NCBI GenBank assembly: GCA_947501115.1
Contig: CANMVX010000019.1
Span: 1-64,000 of the forward strand
Reading direction: 5' to 3'
Origin: Haliscomenobacteraceae bacterium
Lineage (GTDB): Bacteria; Bacteroidota; Bacteroidia; Chitinophagales; Saprospiraceae
DNA length: 64,000 bases
The notes under the pieces are model-generated. The model saw only the letters and a list, made by a program, of their open reading frames with translations, was not told the origin of the DNA and ran no database searches. A program made the position numbers and the translations under genes. Shown piece by piece: positions 39,285-50,320 of this stretch; the stretch's first letter is position 1; the number at the start of each line of letters is the position of its first letter.

Positions 39285-40025
39285 TTAAAATGGTTTAACG
39301 GGGAGCGAGGGAAACACGCGGTAAATAAGTTGATTATTCGGTATAAATATAGCTAATCCGGTAAGTAATAAAATCATAAAATCGACATAAAAGGTTTGAT
39401 TTTCCAGATACCAAAGTTCAAGTTCTCCTTTATGAGGAGCTATCTTTTGTTTGTACAAACTTATGGGTGAAACGGTTGGGTCGGACAAAATTTTATCTTC
39501 ATTTCTAAAAACGATAGAACCAACCCCAGTTATACCAGGCTTAACGGTATAGATTATATCTTTAATATGTTGTGGATAACAATCGAACTCAGATTTATCT
39601 AAAGGTCTGGGACCTACAAAGCTCATATTCCCTATGAATACATTCCAAAGTTGGGGTAACTCATCAATTTTAAACTTCCTTAAAATTCTACCAATGGGTG
39701 TAATACGAGGATCATTTCCAATAGTCATGGTACCATAGGTCATATTATGGCTATTGGGAATCATCGTTACAAATTTCAAAATGGTAAAAGGCTTTTGATT
39801 AAAACCAATCCTGGTCTTTGAGTACAAAACCTGTCCATTCAATACAAACAGAAGGAGCACGGTAAAAAGCAACAAAGGGAACAAAAGAACGAGTAAAAAA
39901 GCAGCAAAAAAGGTATCAAGCACCCATTTTCTTCTTGAATAAGAAGAATTATTGTCAGTACGAGGAAATGTATGAAAATCCTTTTGGTTAAAATCTGGAA
40001 GATTACTATTCACGGGGAACGGCAC
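39285..40025 (-). CDS. Sugar transferase (undecaprenyl-phosphate priming glycosyltransferase)
   Basis: KIDELPQLWNVFIGNMSFVGPRPLDKSEF...VKPGITGVGSI. Confidence 0.92.
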   Translation of the reverse strand: MPFPVNSNLPDFNQKDFHTFPRTDNNSSYSRRKWVLDTFFAAFLLVLLFPLLLFTVLLLFVLNGQVLYSKTRIGFNQKPFTILKFVTMIPNSHNMTYGTMTIGNDPRITPIGRILRKFKIDELPQLWNVFIGNMSFVGPRPLDKSEFDCYPQHIKDIIYTVKPGITGVGSIVFRNEDKILSDPTVSPISLYKQKIAPHKGELELWYLENQTFYVDFMILLLTGLAIFIPNNQLIYRVFPSLPVKPF

Positions 40026-40042
40026 TGTAATAAATTAAACCA

Positions 40043-41179
40043 TTATTTCCCTGCGAGCAAATGCTCATACACCTCAAATGTTTTTTCCACAACCAACTCT
40101 TCAGAAAACTCATTTTGAACAATTTCGCGACCATTTTCACCTAATTGCCTGGCGAATTCAGGATTATCAAGTAATCGTCGAATCGCTTCAGCCAAAGCCA
40201 CTTCATCTTTAGGAGGAATAAGAAGCCCGTTCACCTCATGTCTCACTATTTCTTTACAGCCAGGAACATTCGTTGAAATAATAGGTTTACTACAAGCGGC
40301 TGCTTCGAGAAGAACCTTGGGTAAACCCTCCCTGTAGGAAGGTAAAACAACCATAGATGCCATATTCAGGACTTCATCCATATTTCTTTTATAACCCCAC
40401 CATTCGATTAAGCCAGCCAATTCCCATGCTCTAAGCTGTTTTGTAGGAATGAGTGCAGGATTACCATCGTCGGATCGACCTACGAGAATAAATTTTACCT
40501 TTGGGTAATCAGCTTTTAAGAGCGTAACGGCATTTACAAACTCATAAATACCTTTATCAAAAAGCATTCTTGCCGGTAACATCACTATTACGTCTCCGAT
40601 TTTCGCAGGCGTAGGAGAAAAAACAGAACAATTTACACCAGAACCAAGAATAAGTCTAGTTTTAGATTTTTCAATCATCCCCTCTTGAATAAAAAGATTC
40701 AAGTCGTCAGGATTTTGAAAAATAGTTTTGCTATTGGATCTATTCAGCGCCAATTTATATAAAAAAGTAGTGATTAGCCTAACAATATTATTTTTAGGTA
40801 ACGAGGTAAACACATATCCAAGTCCACTAATTGCGTTGACAACGAAAGATTTATTTAAAAGAGCCGCAACAATAGAACCATAAATAATAGGTTTTACGGT
40901 AACATGATGGACTATTTGGGGAGATAATTCTTTGTAAATCCTCCAAAACTTAACCATTGTATTAAGTTCCCTTAAAGGATTTAGGCCCTTTCTGGACATC
41001 TCCAACGTGATATGATTTAACCCGGCAGCTTTAATAAGATGAGCATCGCCAGTATCAGGTGTAGCTACAAAGACCTCCCATCCTAATTTCACAGCCTCTA
41101 AAGCTATAGGCAACCTATACGCTAAAAACCCCCAATCGGTGTTGACAACAATAAGAATTCTCCTTCTAGACCTCTCCAA
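40043..41179 (-). CDS. Glycosyltransferase family 4
   Basis: LPSYREGLPKVLLEAAACSKPIISTNVPGCKEIV. Confidence 0.92.
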   Translation of the reverse strand: MERSRRRILIVVNTDWGFLAYRLPIALEAVKLGWEVFVATPDTGDAHLIKAAGLNHITLEMSRKGLNPLRELNTMVKFWRIYKELSPQIVHHVTVKPIIYGSIVAALLNKSFVVNAISGLGYVFTSLPKNNIVRLITTFLYKLALNRSNSKTIFQNPDDLNLFIQEGMIEKSKTRLILGSGVNCSVFSPTPAKIGDVIVMLPARMLFDKGIYEFVNAVTLLKADYPKVKFILVGRSDDGNPALIPTKQLRAWELAGLIEWWGYKRNMDEVLNMASMVVLPSYREGLPKVLLEAAACSKPIISTNVPGCKEIVRHEVNGLLIPPKDEVALAEAIRRLLDNPEFARQLGENGREIVQNEFSEELVVEKTFEVYEHLLAGK

Positions 41180-41196
41180 GTTAAAAATAATTAAAG

Positions 41197-42435
41197 TTAC
41201 TCATTAGGTTTTGGAACCTCTGATTTCTTTGTCAAAGTGATTTTTGGAACGTAAATTGTTGAGATTGCAATAAATACAGGTATGAATTTAGATCTATGTC
41301 TTAATGCGGTCCCAAAATTTCCGACTCCCCAGGAGTAAGTTATAAGTAAAGGTAATAAAATTATACATAAAATGGTTACGGTTTTGTTTTGTTTTTTGAC
41401 AACCAATCCTTTTATGATGAAATAAAACAATATTAAAACCAATAATGCATCAACGAACCCCAGCAAGTGATTTATTGCTTTAATATCCCATAGAAATGGA
41501 GAAAAGAGAAAATATATTAATCTTGGGATGATTAAAAGAAAGAGAGCAGATGTAGAGTCAGGAGAAAGCCAATTTGGATACACTGAGCCCCCAAAGTTAG
41601 TGACTTTATTTTGATATAAAATTCTCGCTATTGTAAGGGCATCGGGTAACTTTCCAAGATAAGGTATATTAAAGTTAATTATTATGGTGTACAAAACAAC
41701 GAAAGTTATGAAGGTCGTAGTAATTAAAAAAAAATGTGGTATTCTAATAATTCTATTCTTAAATCTATCAATAAATCCTAAAGTAGTTGTAATTAATATA
41801 GTTATAAAAATTACAAATGCACCTAAAATATGAACTCCATGTAAAAAATAAAGAGGAATAAAAAAAAGTAATGACATAAATCCATCTGAAAAATGATAAA
41901 ATTTGAACCATTTAACAAAGTATATTAATGCCAAAAGTAAAAACATCATAACATAAACCTCCCTTAATATAATAGCACTATACAAAATGACAGTTGGAAA
42001 TAGAGCTACAATTAGTGAAGTTTGCTTAGCTTTTAGTTTATCATTTGCTATTAGAAAGGAGAGCTTGTATGAAAATATTACAGACAATACACCTGCAAAT
42101 ACGCTTACAGATTGAAGAAGAAGTGAACTTCTTCCAAATATTCTATAAAGGAAAGAAAGTATCCAAGTAAAAAAAAATGCATTAGAATCACCACCAAAAC
42201 TATTCAAATAATTAATAAAAGGTAATTGGGAAATTTCCCAAGTACTTATTTCGAAACGCAAGGCATCTGCTGCTCCATCTGGTAAAGGGAATATATAAAA
42301 ATGTACCAATGCAGTAAAAGTTCTTAATAAAAAAGCAAGCCATAATATATTTTTTAACAAAGGCCACTTAATTGTAAATAAGTAAGTACTTAATACTATC
42401 AATAAAAAAGAATTAATACCCAGCAAACCCTCCAA
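41197..42435 (-). CDS. Polytopic membrane protein, candidate polysaccharide polymerase (Wzy-like)
   Basis: About 10 hydrophobic segments, located in capsule locus. Confidence 0.55.
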   Translation of the reverse strand: MEGLLGINSFLLIVLSTYLFTIKWPLLKNILWLAFLLRTFTALVHFYIFPLPDGAADALRFEISTWEISQLPFINYLNSFGGDSNAFFFTWILSFLYRIFGRSSLLLQSVSVFAGVLSVIFSYKLSFLIANDKLKAKQTSLIVALFPTVILYSAIILREVYVMMFLLLALIYFVKWFKFYHFSDGFMSLLFFIPLYFLHGVHILGAFVIFITILITTTLGFIDRFKNRIIRIPHFFLITTTFITFVVLYTIIINFNIPYLGKLPDALTIARILYQNKVTNFGGSVYPNWLSPDSTSALFLLIIPRLIYFLFSPFLWDIKAINHLLGFVDALLVLILFYFIIKGLVVKKQNKTVTILCIILLPLLITYSWGVGNFGTALRHRSKFIPVFIAISTIYVPKITLTKKSEVPKPNE

Positions 42436-42484
42436 ATTATAGATTATTTTTTATCATTTTTGAAAATAAATTTTATATCAAATA

Positions 42485-42876
42485 ACTAAAGTATCGAAGT
42501 TGCTAAAAAGCTAATTATCAGCAAAATAAAATAATAAAAAAGTTGCATTTTTTAACATAACTTGTTGAATTTTAATTGGTTAAAAGCAAATTTCCAAATC
42601 GGTCAAAAATGCAACAGAACAAATTTATTAAAAATATCTCTGAAGCGGGTGAATATTCATCAGATTCAAATATTCATTAAAAACCGCTAAAAAACCACAT
42701 TGAGTCAAATAACTCAGCAAGGTTATTATTTTCTTGAATTTAACCCTAGTTGAGAAGTAACTTAGGTCAACCGGATAGAAAATGAGATAAACAAATGAAA
42801 AAATGGTTTGAAATTCATTTTACCAGCATTAAATATCCTTAGAAAATGTTATTATAATTTGCTCCGAAACTTTAGT
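42485..42876 (+). mobile_element. MITE-like internally deleted IS derivative 1 (392 bp)
   Basis: Ends ACTAAAGtatCGaAG.../...GCTCCGAAACTTTAGT; flanked by AAATA on both sides; carries start of transposase (ATGCAACAGAACAAATTTATTAAAAATATCTCTGAAG). Confidence 0.88.
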
Positions 42877-42941
42877 AAATAACTCATATTTAAATAAAAT
42901 AATCAAATAATATTCTCGAAATAAATTCATTAATTACAGAG

Positions 42942-44936
42942 TCAATTGGAAACATTCTTATTTTCATGTAATTCCAACCAAGATTGAAACATTAAAATAG
43001 CCCAGATTTTATTGGCATGATCTCTTTGGTCACTCTGATGTTCATTCCATAATTGGCGAACTGCAGAAGGTTGAAAAAAACCTTGCTTTTCTAGGCTAGA
43101 TTCCTCTAATAAGGATTCGGCCCAATTTTTTAAGGGTCCACACAACCATTTACCAATTGGAATAGCGAATCCAGTTTTAGGTCTATCAATCAATTTTTGA
43201 GGAACATACTGATAAAGTAAACTCCTTAATATCTGCTTTCCATTCTGACCATTTATTTTGAAATTTATTGGAATCTGCCAGGCATACTCGAAAACTCGGT
43301 GATCTAAAAAAGGACAACGAGTCTCTAAACTTGATGACATTGCTGCTCTATCTATTTTACAAAGAATATCATCCGGCAGGTAGGTCATTGTATCAAAATA
43401 CATCATTTTCTCAATAGCGGAAATATTTTGTGGAATGAGTAGATTTTTATCAAATAAATACTGGTTTATTGCCATTTTATCTAAATCAGATAAAATCAGA
43501 AATTTATCTATATTTGTAAATTCTGTAGTTAAACTCCAGTATAATGAATCTAAATCGGAGACATGCTCAAGTCTGTATGCAAGTTTCCATGCTTTATCCC
43601 CTAGTCTTGAAATACCAAAATGTTTACTTAATTGGTTCCATTCATCTATTGAAACCGACTGGATAAGTTTTCCAAGTTTATGTTTGAATTTAAAAGGAAT
43701 CCAAGAAACTTTATTCCATATTCGTGTGCTCCAAAAGTACCTATTATAACCTCCAAAAAGTTCATCGCCTCCATCACCACTTAAAGCAACAGTTACCATT
43801 TCTTTTGCAGCTTTACAAAGAATATAGGTTGGAATTTGAGAAGAATCAGCAAATGGTTCATCATAAATGCTAGGTAATGAATTGATAATATCCAATGTAG
43901 ATGACGAAGAAACATTTAATTCATAATGTTCAGTACCTAAATGTTTAGAAACTGCTTTTGCAAAAGGTGCTTCATTAAAACCAGATTCTTCAAACCCAAT
44001 GGTAAAAGTTTTTATTTTTGTAGAGGCATTTTTTTGCATTAAAGCCACAATTATTGAAGAATCAATTCCACCTGACAAAAATGCACCAATAGGAACGTCA
44101 GTTAAAGATTGAGATTGAATGGCCGTTACTAGCTTCCTTTCTAAAATTTTAATTGCTTCTTTTTCATTATTAACTAAGGTTCTTTTTGATTTATCAATTT
44201 TTTCGGATACAATCCACCATCGCTTTAATATCAACCCAGCTAAATCAAAATCGGCTTTAGGTGCATGGGCTGGAATTTCATTATAAGATTGAGAACTTAA
44301 AACTAATATGCAACCAGGTTCTAATTTGAAAATATTTTTATAGATACTTAATGGAGCTGGAATGTACATAAAGTGCAAATATTCTGATAACGCTATTTTA
44401 CAGATTGGATTATTAAATTCAGGATATGCTTTTATAGCTTTTAGCTCAGATGAAAATAAAAATGCCCCATTGGACCAACCATAATAAAGCGGCTTTTCAC
44501 CAAAACGATCTCTAGCCAGATAAATCTTCTGCTCTTTTGAATCCCATAAACCAAAGGCAAACATTCCCACAACTCTATTCAATGTTTTTTCAATTCCCCA
44601 GATAGAAAAAGCCGTCAGTAAGGTTTCCGTATCAGATTGTCCTTTCCAAATGGGAGCAAGATTTCCCAATAACAGACGCAGATCTAGATGATTATATATT
44701 TCACCATTAAATGTTAAAATATATCGGCCACAATATGAAACCATCGGTTGTGAACCGGCAGAGGATAAATCTAAGATAGAAAGACGGCGATGGCCTATAG
44801 CTACACCCAAGTAATAATCCATCCAGATACCTCCATAATCAGGACCTCTATGAGATAAAGAATGGGTCATTAATTCAATGCTTATTTTTAAATTAGCTTT
44901 TGAATCATACTTAATAATCCCAGTTATTCCACACAT
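42942..44936 (-). CDS. asnB: Asparagine synthase (glutamine-hydrolysing)
   Basis: MCGITGIIKYDS; LSGGIDSSIIVALM; SGDGGDELFGGYNRY. Confidence 0.95.
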   Translation of the reverse strand: MCGITGIIKYDSKANLKISIELMTHSLSHRGPDYGGIWMDYYLGVAIGHRRLSILDLSSAGSQPMVSYCGRYILTFNGEIYNHLDLRLLLGNLAPIWKGQSDTETLLTAFSIWGIEKTLNRVVGMFAFGLWDSKEQKIYLARDRFGEKPLYYGWSNGAFLFSSELKAIKAYPEFNNPICKIALSEYLHFMYIPAPLSIYKNIFKLEPGCILVLSSQSYNEIPAHAPKADFDLAGLILKRWWIVSEKIDKSKRTLVNNEKEAIKILERKLVTAIQSQSLTDVPIGAFLSGGIDSSIIVALMQKNASTKIKTFTIGFEESGFNEAPFAKAVSKHLGTEHYELNVSSSSTLDIINSLPSIYDEPFADSSQIPTYILCKAAKEMVTVALSGDGGDELFGGYNRYFWSTRIWNKVSWIPFKFKHKLGKLIQSVSIDEWNQLSKHFGISRLGDKAWKLAYRLEHVSDLDSLYWSLTTEFTNIDKFLILSDLDKMAINQYLFDKNLLIPQNISAIEKMMYFDTMTYLPDDILCKIDRAAMSSSLETRCPFLDHRVFEYAWQIPINFKINGQNGKQILRSLLYQYVPQKLIDRPKTGFAIPIGKWLCGPLKNWAESLLEESSLEKQGFFQPSAVRQLWNEHQSDQRDHANKIWAILMFQSWLELHENKNVSN

Positions 44937-44974
44937 TTCTCTTTTTTTATAAAATCAATCATTAAACTACATTT

Positions 44975-45393
44975 TTTAAAACATTATTATAAAAGCTAGA
45001 GCAACTAAGTATTTTTCAAAGAGTGCAAACATAATTTAAAAACAATCAAATGTCAAACAAGTGATTTTGATACATATATCGCTCGGATAACCTTAAGGTT
45101 TATAAGGTATATGATTCATGTACTTTACTTTTCCAGAGATTCGATGATTACGAGGCAATAGAGGAGATTTCAAAGATTTAAAAATGAATTATTAGAAAAT
45201 TACTTGTTTGAAAAGTTTTGACAAATCATTACATTAGTTTATTAGAAAATATTTACTGAAAAGGGAAAGGAATAGAAAATATTCCTGAATAAGCTGGTTG
45301 AAAATTAAATAAACATTGAAAAATTGATAACAATTGAATTCGAATTCTTGAAATTTCCAAATAAAAAGGACGCTTAATTTTACTCCAAAAATG
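44975..45393 (+). mobile_element. Truncated IS remnant (C-terminal transposase part, decayed)
   Basis: tatttttcaaagagtgcaaacataatttaaa..., gagattcgatgattacgaggcaat...aaaaatgaattattagaaa and tttccaaataaaaaggacgcttaattt match the reverse complement of the 47.5-49.0 kb IS in order. Confidence 0.85.
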
Positions 45394-45396
45394 TAA

Positions 45397-46299
45397 TTAT
45401 CTGATTAGTCTAAAAGATAAATTATTATTAATACCATCTTGGATTGCTCTAAAAAATAGTTTAGAATTGTATCCAATTAATAATGAAATAAAATCTTTGA
45501 AGGAATTACGTTTTAAAACCCTATATAATATCACTGAAATAGTTAAAAAATTTCTTAAAATCACAAAATTGAAGTATCTCTTATGAACTATTATTGAATT
45601 TCTAATTAAAAAATAAAGCATGTTAATATTAAGAGGTCGATTAGAAACATCTGGATGAAAATGAATGGCGTCAAAAACAGTTATTACGGAACCCATACTT
45701 CTCAATCGGAAAAAATAGTCTACTTCGTCACCATAGATAAATAAAGAACAATCAATACCTCCAATTTGCTTTATTGTTTTTGAGCAAATTAATGCACCGT
45801 TAAAAAAATATGCAAATGGATACGAATTAGATTTAACATAAGATTTTAATTTATGTAGCTTAGAAAATTTTCTTGGAAAGCCAAATATTTTAGGAAATCC
45901 TTTTGAATCTAATAGCGTAAATTGAAATACAAAATTTTCAGGATTTTCCACCTGTAAAACTACTGCCGAAGCACATACTACATCAGATTTTAATGATTTT
46001 TCCAAAATATCTAATGAATTTTCTTCAGGAAATCCATCGTCATCCATTAACCAAACTGCATCAAATTCTTTTTCTAATGCATATTCCAATCCTCTTTGAA
46101 AACCACCAGCACCACCTACATTATTTTGATTAATATGAAGAATATTTCTCTCAACAAGAACTGATTCTGTATCATCTGTACTTCCATTATTAATCACAAG
46201 TATTTCATCTGGTTTACGTTTTTGTTTTAATATATAATCTATGCATCGGGAAAGGAGAACTTCTTTGTTAAAAGTCACAATTACAGCAAGAATTTTCAT
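45397..46299 (-). CDS. Glycosyltransferase family 2
   Basis: AVIVTFNKEVLLSRCIDYILKQKRKPDEILVINNGSTDDT; VWLMDDDG. Confidence 0.92.
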   Translation of the reverse strand: MKILAVIVTFNKEVLLSRCIDYILKQKRKPDEILVINNGSTDDTESVLVERNILHINQNNVGGAGGFQRGLEYALEKEFDAVWLMDDDGFPEENSLDILEKSLKSDVVCASAVVLQVENPENFVFQFTLLDSKGFPKIFGFPRKFSKLHKLKSYVKSNSYPFAYFFNGALICSKTIKQIGGIDCSLFIYGDEVDYFFRLRSMGSVITVFDAIHFHPDVSNRPLNINMLYFLIRNSIIVHKRYFNFVILRNFLTISVILYRVLKRNSFKDFISLLIGYNSKLFFRAIQDGINNNLSFRLIR

Positions 46300-47408
46300 T
46301 ATGAATATTTACTCAAAAACTTATTTGCTAAACTTAATGCCTCCAATATTGTGGAATCCATATCTAAATACCTATATGTACCTAATCTCCCCATAAAGCT
46401 AACATTTTTTTCTAGTTTTGCTAATTTTAAATATGCCTCCAAATTAGCTTTATCCTTGACTAATCTAACTGGGTAAAAAGGTATATCATTAGTTTCACAA
46501 TTCCTGCTAAATTCCTTAAAGCATATAGTCTTAATTTGCTTTTCCCAAGGAGCGAAGTGTTTGTGTTCAGTAATTCGAGTAAATGGTATATTTTCATCGC
46601 AATAATTTATTACAGCTGTGCCTTGAAAATCTCCATCTTCTCGAATAGTTTCGAAATCTAAAGTTCTATAGGCTAATTTTCCAAAGGAATAATTAAACCA
46701 TTGGTCAATTGGTCCTGAATAAAAAGTATAATCAAAATTGTTTCTATCACTCTTATCAAATTTTTGGTTTAGAAAAATTTGAATGTTGTTTGATTCTAGG
46801 ATTTTATTTATTACCGCAGTATAACCATGTTTTGGCATTCCTTGAAATTGATGACTAAAATAGTTGTCATCATAATTAAATCTTATGGGTAATCTTTTTA
46901 ATACACTTGCTGGAATATCATTAGGATCTATACCCCACTGCTTTTTTGTATACCCTTTTAAAAAGGCTTCATATAAGTCTTTTCCAACAGTTGATAATGC
47001 TTGACTTTCAAAAGAAATTGGAGTATCGATATATTTAACTGTTAAATTCTCAAGAAAAATTTTTGCATCTTTAGGATTAAAATTTTTTCCAAAAAATTGA
47101 TTAATAGTTAATAGATTGATAGGTAAAGTATATACATTACCATTTACTACAGCTTTAACTTTATTAGTGTAAGGTATAAACTCGTCAAATTGATTAATAA
47201 AATTCCAAACTTCAAAATTATCTGTGTGAAAAATATGAGGTCCATATTTATGAACCAAAACACCCGATTCTTGATCTCTGTAGGTGTAGCAATTGCCACC
47301 TATGTGATTTCTACTTTCAAACACAGTAACTTTATAACCTTTATCTGCCAATTTTCTCGCAACTACCGCACCAGAAAAACCGGAACCGACTACAGCAATA
47401 GATTTCAT
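46299..47408 (-). CDS. glf: UDP-galactopyranose mutase
   Basis: VVGSGFSGAVVARKLADKGYKVTVFESRNHIGGNCYTYRD; YTKKQWGIDP. Confidence 0.96.
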   Translation of the reverse strand: MKSIAVVGSGFSGAVVARKLADKGYKVTVFESRNHIGGNCYTYRDQESGVLVHKYGPHIFHTDNFEVWNFINQFDEFIPYTNKVKAVVNGNVYTLPINLLTINQFFGKNFNPKDAKIFLENLTVKYIDTPISFESQALSTVGKDLYEAFLKGYTKKQWGIDPNDIPASVLKRLPIRFNYDDNYFSHQFQGMPKHGYTAVINKILESNNIQIFLNQKFDKSDRNNFDYTFYSGPIDQWFNYSFGKLAYRTLDFETIREDGDFQGTAVINYCDENIPFTRITEHKHFAPWEKQIKTICFKEFSRNCETNDIPFYPVRLVKDKANLEAYLKLAKLEKNVSFMGRLGTYRYLDMDSTILEALSLANKFLSKYS

Positions 47409-47496
47409 AATAAAATTTTTTTAACAAATTAATTAACTTAATTTGTAATAAAAATAAAAAAAGCTTTTAAAAAAGTAAGCTTCAATTCAAATAATA

Positions 47497-49042
47497 ACTA
47501 AAGTTTCGGAGCAAATTAAGCGGCATTTTTATTTGGACATTTTAAAAATTCAAATTGAGTCTGTACCAATTTTTCAATGCTAAGTTCATTTTCGGCTAGT
47601 TTGTCAAGGAATATTTCCCAGTCAACACCTAGTTCAGCTAATATTTCCTGAAAGAGTATTTCAATGATTTGCCACAGCTTTTCTACCAACGTGATTTCTA
47701 ATAATTCATTTTTAAAATCTCTGAAAACTTCGCCCATTGTCTCGTAATCATCGAATCTCTTACGAAGGGAAAGCATCATATAGCTGATGAGACTTAAGGT
47801 TAACCAAGCGATGTGTGCATCAAAATCAGTTGATTGACACTTATTTATATTTAAATTTTGTTTACACTCTTTGAAAAATACCTCAATGCTCCAGCGTATC
47901 TGATAGTATTTCATAGCATTGGTGAAGGTAATGTCGGTGTCCGTACTGACTAACATTTTCCAGGTTTCGCTTCCCTTGGTCTTTACCCAAAATGCCTTTA
48001 GCTTATTACCTTTGTATTCTATCCTGATAGCCAGATAATTACATTTGTGTTTTTTACAAAATCTGATGTCTTTTTGCTTATAAACTGGCACCAAACTTGC
48101 CGTCTTTGTTATACCATTAATCACGATATATCTGTTGGTTTTCATGAGACCGATGACATGTAGCTTTTTTGCATATCTGATTTTAATCTTCTGTATTTCA
48201 GACACAAAGGTATCACACATAAACCAAGAGTCGGCTAACACATAAGCTGGTTCAAAACCCGTTTTGATGGCATCTTTTACCATCTGAATGGCCATTGAAA
48301 TTTTATCGGTACTTAACTGCTTTACCCGTTGAAAACCAGGACTGTCAGCGTCTCTTTCCTTATAGAATTGGTTAGCTAACTCCTTATTTTTCATGCCTCT
48401 ATTTCTATTTTTACCAGGCTCGTTATGAAGAGAAAAAGCAGTTGGAATAAAACTTTTTCCGTCCCAAAAGCCGCAAACCAAGACTCTCATTCCCAGTTGA
48501 TAGATTCGGGAACAATGGTCAAATACTTTTCCAATATGTTAAATGGTTTTACCCGTTTTGCAAAGCAAAGTATCATCTATAATCAAGCATTTAGGACTGG
48601 AAATATCCGTCGAATCTCCTTTGGTTTTGGTAATTTTTAGGAATTGCCTGGAAAAATGAGTTAGAATTTTACCCCAATCAACCCATTCGTTCTTAAGGAA
48701 ATCATAAAGCACATCCTTACCATAATTAAGTTTTGTTCCATAGTCAGAATGCATCAACTGACTAATATTTTTAAGGTTTTAGCTTTATTTAGCCATTTAT
48801 TGACCTGTGTGAGACGGAACTGTCCGATGATGTTTTCAAACGTTTTTAATAAAATATTTGAATCTGATGAATATTCACGTACTTCAGAGATATTTTTAAT
48901 AAATTTGTTCTGTTGCATTTTTGACTGATTTGGAAATTTGCTTTTAACTCACTCAAAATTAACAAGTTATGTTCAAAAATGCAACTTATTTATCATTTTA
49001 TTTTGCTGATAATCAGCTTTTTAGTAACTCCGAAACTTTAGT
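47497..49042 (-). mobile_element. IS4-like insertion sequence, near full length
   Basis: Terminal inverted repeats ACTAAAGTTTCGGAG / CTCCGAAACTTTAGT bound a DDE transposase gene; flanks taata/taatt. Confidence 0.9.
47516..48918 (-). pseudogene. IS4-family transposase, frameshifted and nonsense-mutated
   Basis: MQQNKFIKNISEVREYSSD...NKAKTLK then 1-nt frameshift near 48771; ...CKTGKTI*HIGKVFDHCSR in-frame TAA near 48537; remainder open to 47516. Confidence 0.85.
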
Positions 49043-49057
49043 TAATTTTTAAGATTT

Positions 49058-50320
49058 TCAATTCAGAATGCCTTTAAAAATATCATTTTTTATTTTCTGG
49101 TAAATCTTTTCATACCTTTCATTTGCTACATGAACATCCAATAAAGGATACGCAGCATTTCTAATTTTCTCGTGATCTAATATTTTTAAATTATCTATTT
49201 TATCTAAAAGAAACTCAAAATTATAGTCTTTATCTAAATCTACAACATATCCGGAATCCAATAGATTAATTTGTTTATCAACATCCCCTATTCCATAGTT
49301 ACAAATTAAAGGAATACCCATAGCCAACGCTTCCGCGTTTTTTGTTGGTGAACAAGCTAGACGAGCGTAGGAAGGTTTTATAAAACTAACCAATATATCC
49401 ATTGCCGCTAATAACTGAGGTATTTCATCTCTTGTCCCCGATAAAATTTTAATTCTTTCGTTCAAATTAGATGGTACGAGTAAATCTACTAAATCTTTTG
49501 CTTCATTTACATCCTGTGTTACTATTAAAGCAAATACATCTTTTCTTTTAATAGCTAAAAAATTAAAAAACTTTAAAAAAGCATCAATCATATACATTTT
49601 ACCTATTGAGCCTAAATAACCAATTATTATTCCATGTTCTTGAAAACCAAGTAGATTCCTTGAATTAATTTTTTGTTTAATACCTGGAAGTTTGAAGTGG
49701 TTAAAATCAGCACAACATGGAATAACTGTTATTTTATCCTTTTGTGTTGTACCTAATTTAATTAATTCATTAACAACTGCCTCAGTTAAAACAATTATAT
49801 AATCTGCGTTTTTAAATAAACTTCTTTCCCTTTTTTTAAAGTATTTATACTGTAACCTGGGAATTAACCTATTCAAATCCCAACTCCCTTTATCAACACG
49901 CTCATCCACCCATAAACCACGGCAATCAAAGACAAATTTCACATTTAAAAAGCGCTTTAGGAATAAAGCAACCCAACTTGCAACATGACTCCTTGCATGG
50001 ACAATTTTAATTTCATATTTTACTGAAATAAACCAAGCAAATAAATACATCCTAAAAAAATCCCAAATTTTTTTAAACCCTCCAAAATATCCCTTATTTC
50101 TAGAAAAAATTAAAGGGTGCCAAATTATGCCCCTCGATATAAACTCTAATTTTAAATTATTTTTTTCTTCCGAAAAACGTTCAAGTTTCTCAAAACTTAA
50201 AATATGAATTGGACTAGAATGAATTGATATACCATAAATATAAGGAATTATCTGACTCCTCCCTAACGGATCAAGTAAGCCGTCATAAGTTATATAAAGA
50301 ATTGGAAAACTATTTTTCAT
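49058..50320 (-). CDS. Glycosyltransferase family 4
   Basis: HARSHVASWVALFLKRFLNVKFVFDCRGLWVDERVDKG; AEALAMGIPLICN. Confidence 0.88.
   Translation of the reverse strand: MKNSFPILYITYDGLLDPLGRSQIIPYIYGISIHSSPIHILSFEKLERFSEEKNNLKLEFISRGIIWHPLIFSRNKGYFGGFKKIWDFFRMYLFAWFISVKYEIKIVHARSHVASWVALFLKRFLNVKFVFDCRGLWVDERVDKGSWDLNRLIPRLQYKYFKKRERSLFKNADYIIVLTEAVVNELIKLGTTQKDKITVIPCCADFNHFKLPGIKQKINSRNLLGFQEHGIIIGYLGSIGKMYMIDAFLKFFNFLAIKRKDVFALIVTQDVNEAKDLVDLLVPSNLNERIKILSGTRDEIPQLLAAMDILVSFIKPSYARLACSPTKNAEALAMGIPLICNYGIGDVDKQINLLDSGYVVDLDKDYNFEFLLDKIDNLKILDHEKIRNAAYPLLDVHVANERYEKIYQKIKNDIFKGILN

Noticed and set aside
47492-49047. Firm target-site duplication for the full-length IS
   Set aside because: Flanks are taata/taatt, only 4 of 5 identical in AT-rich DNA; not convincing on its own.
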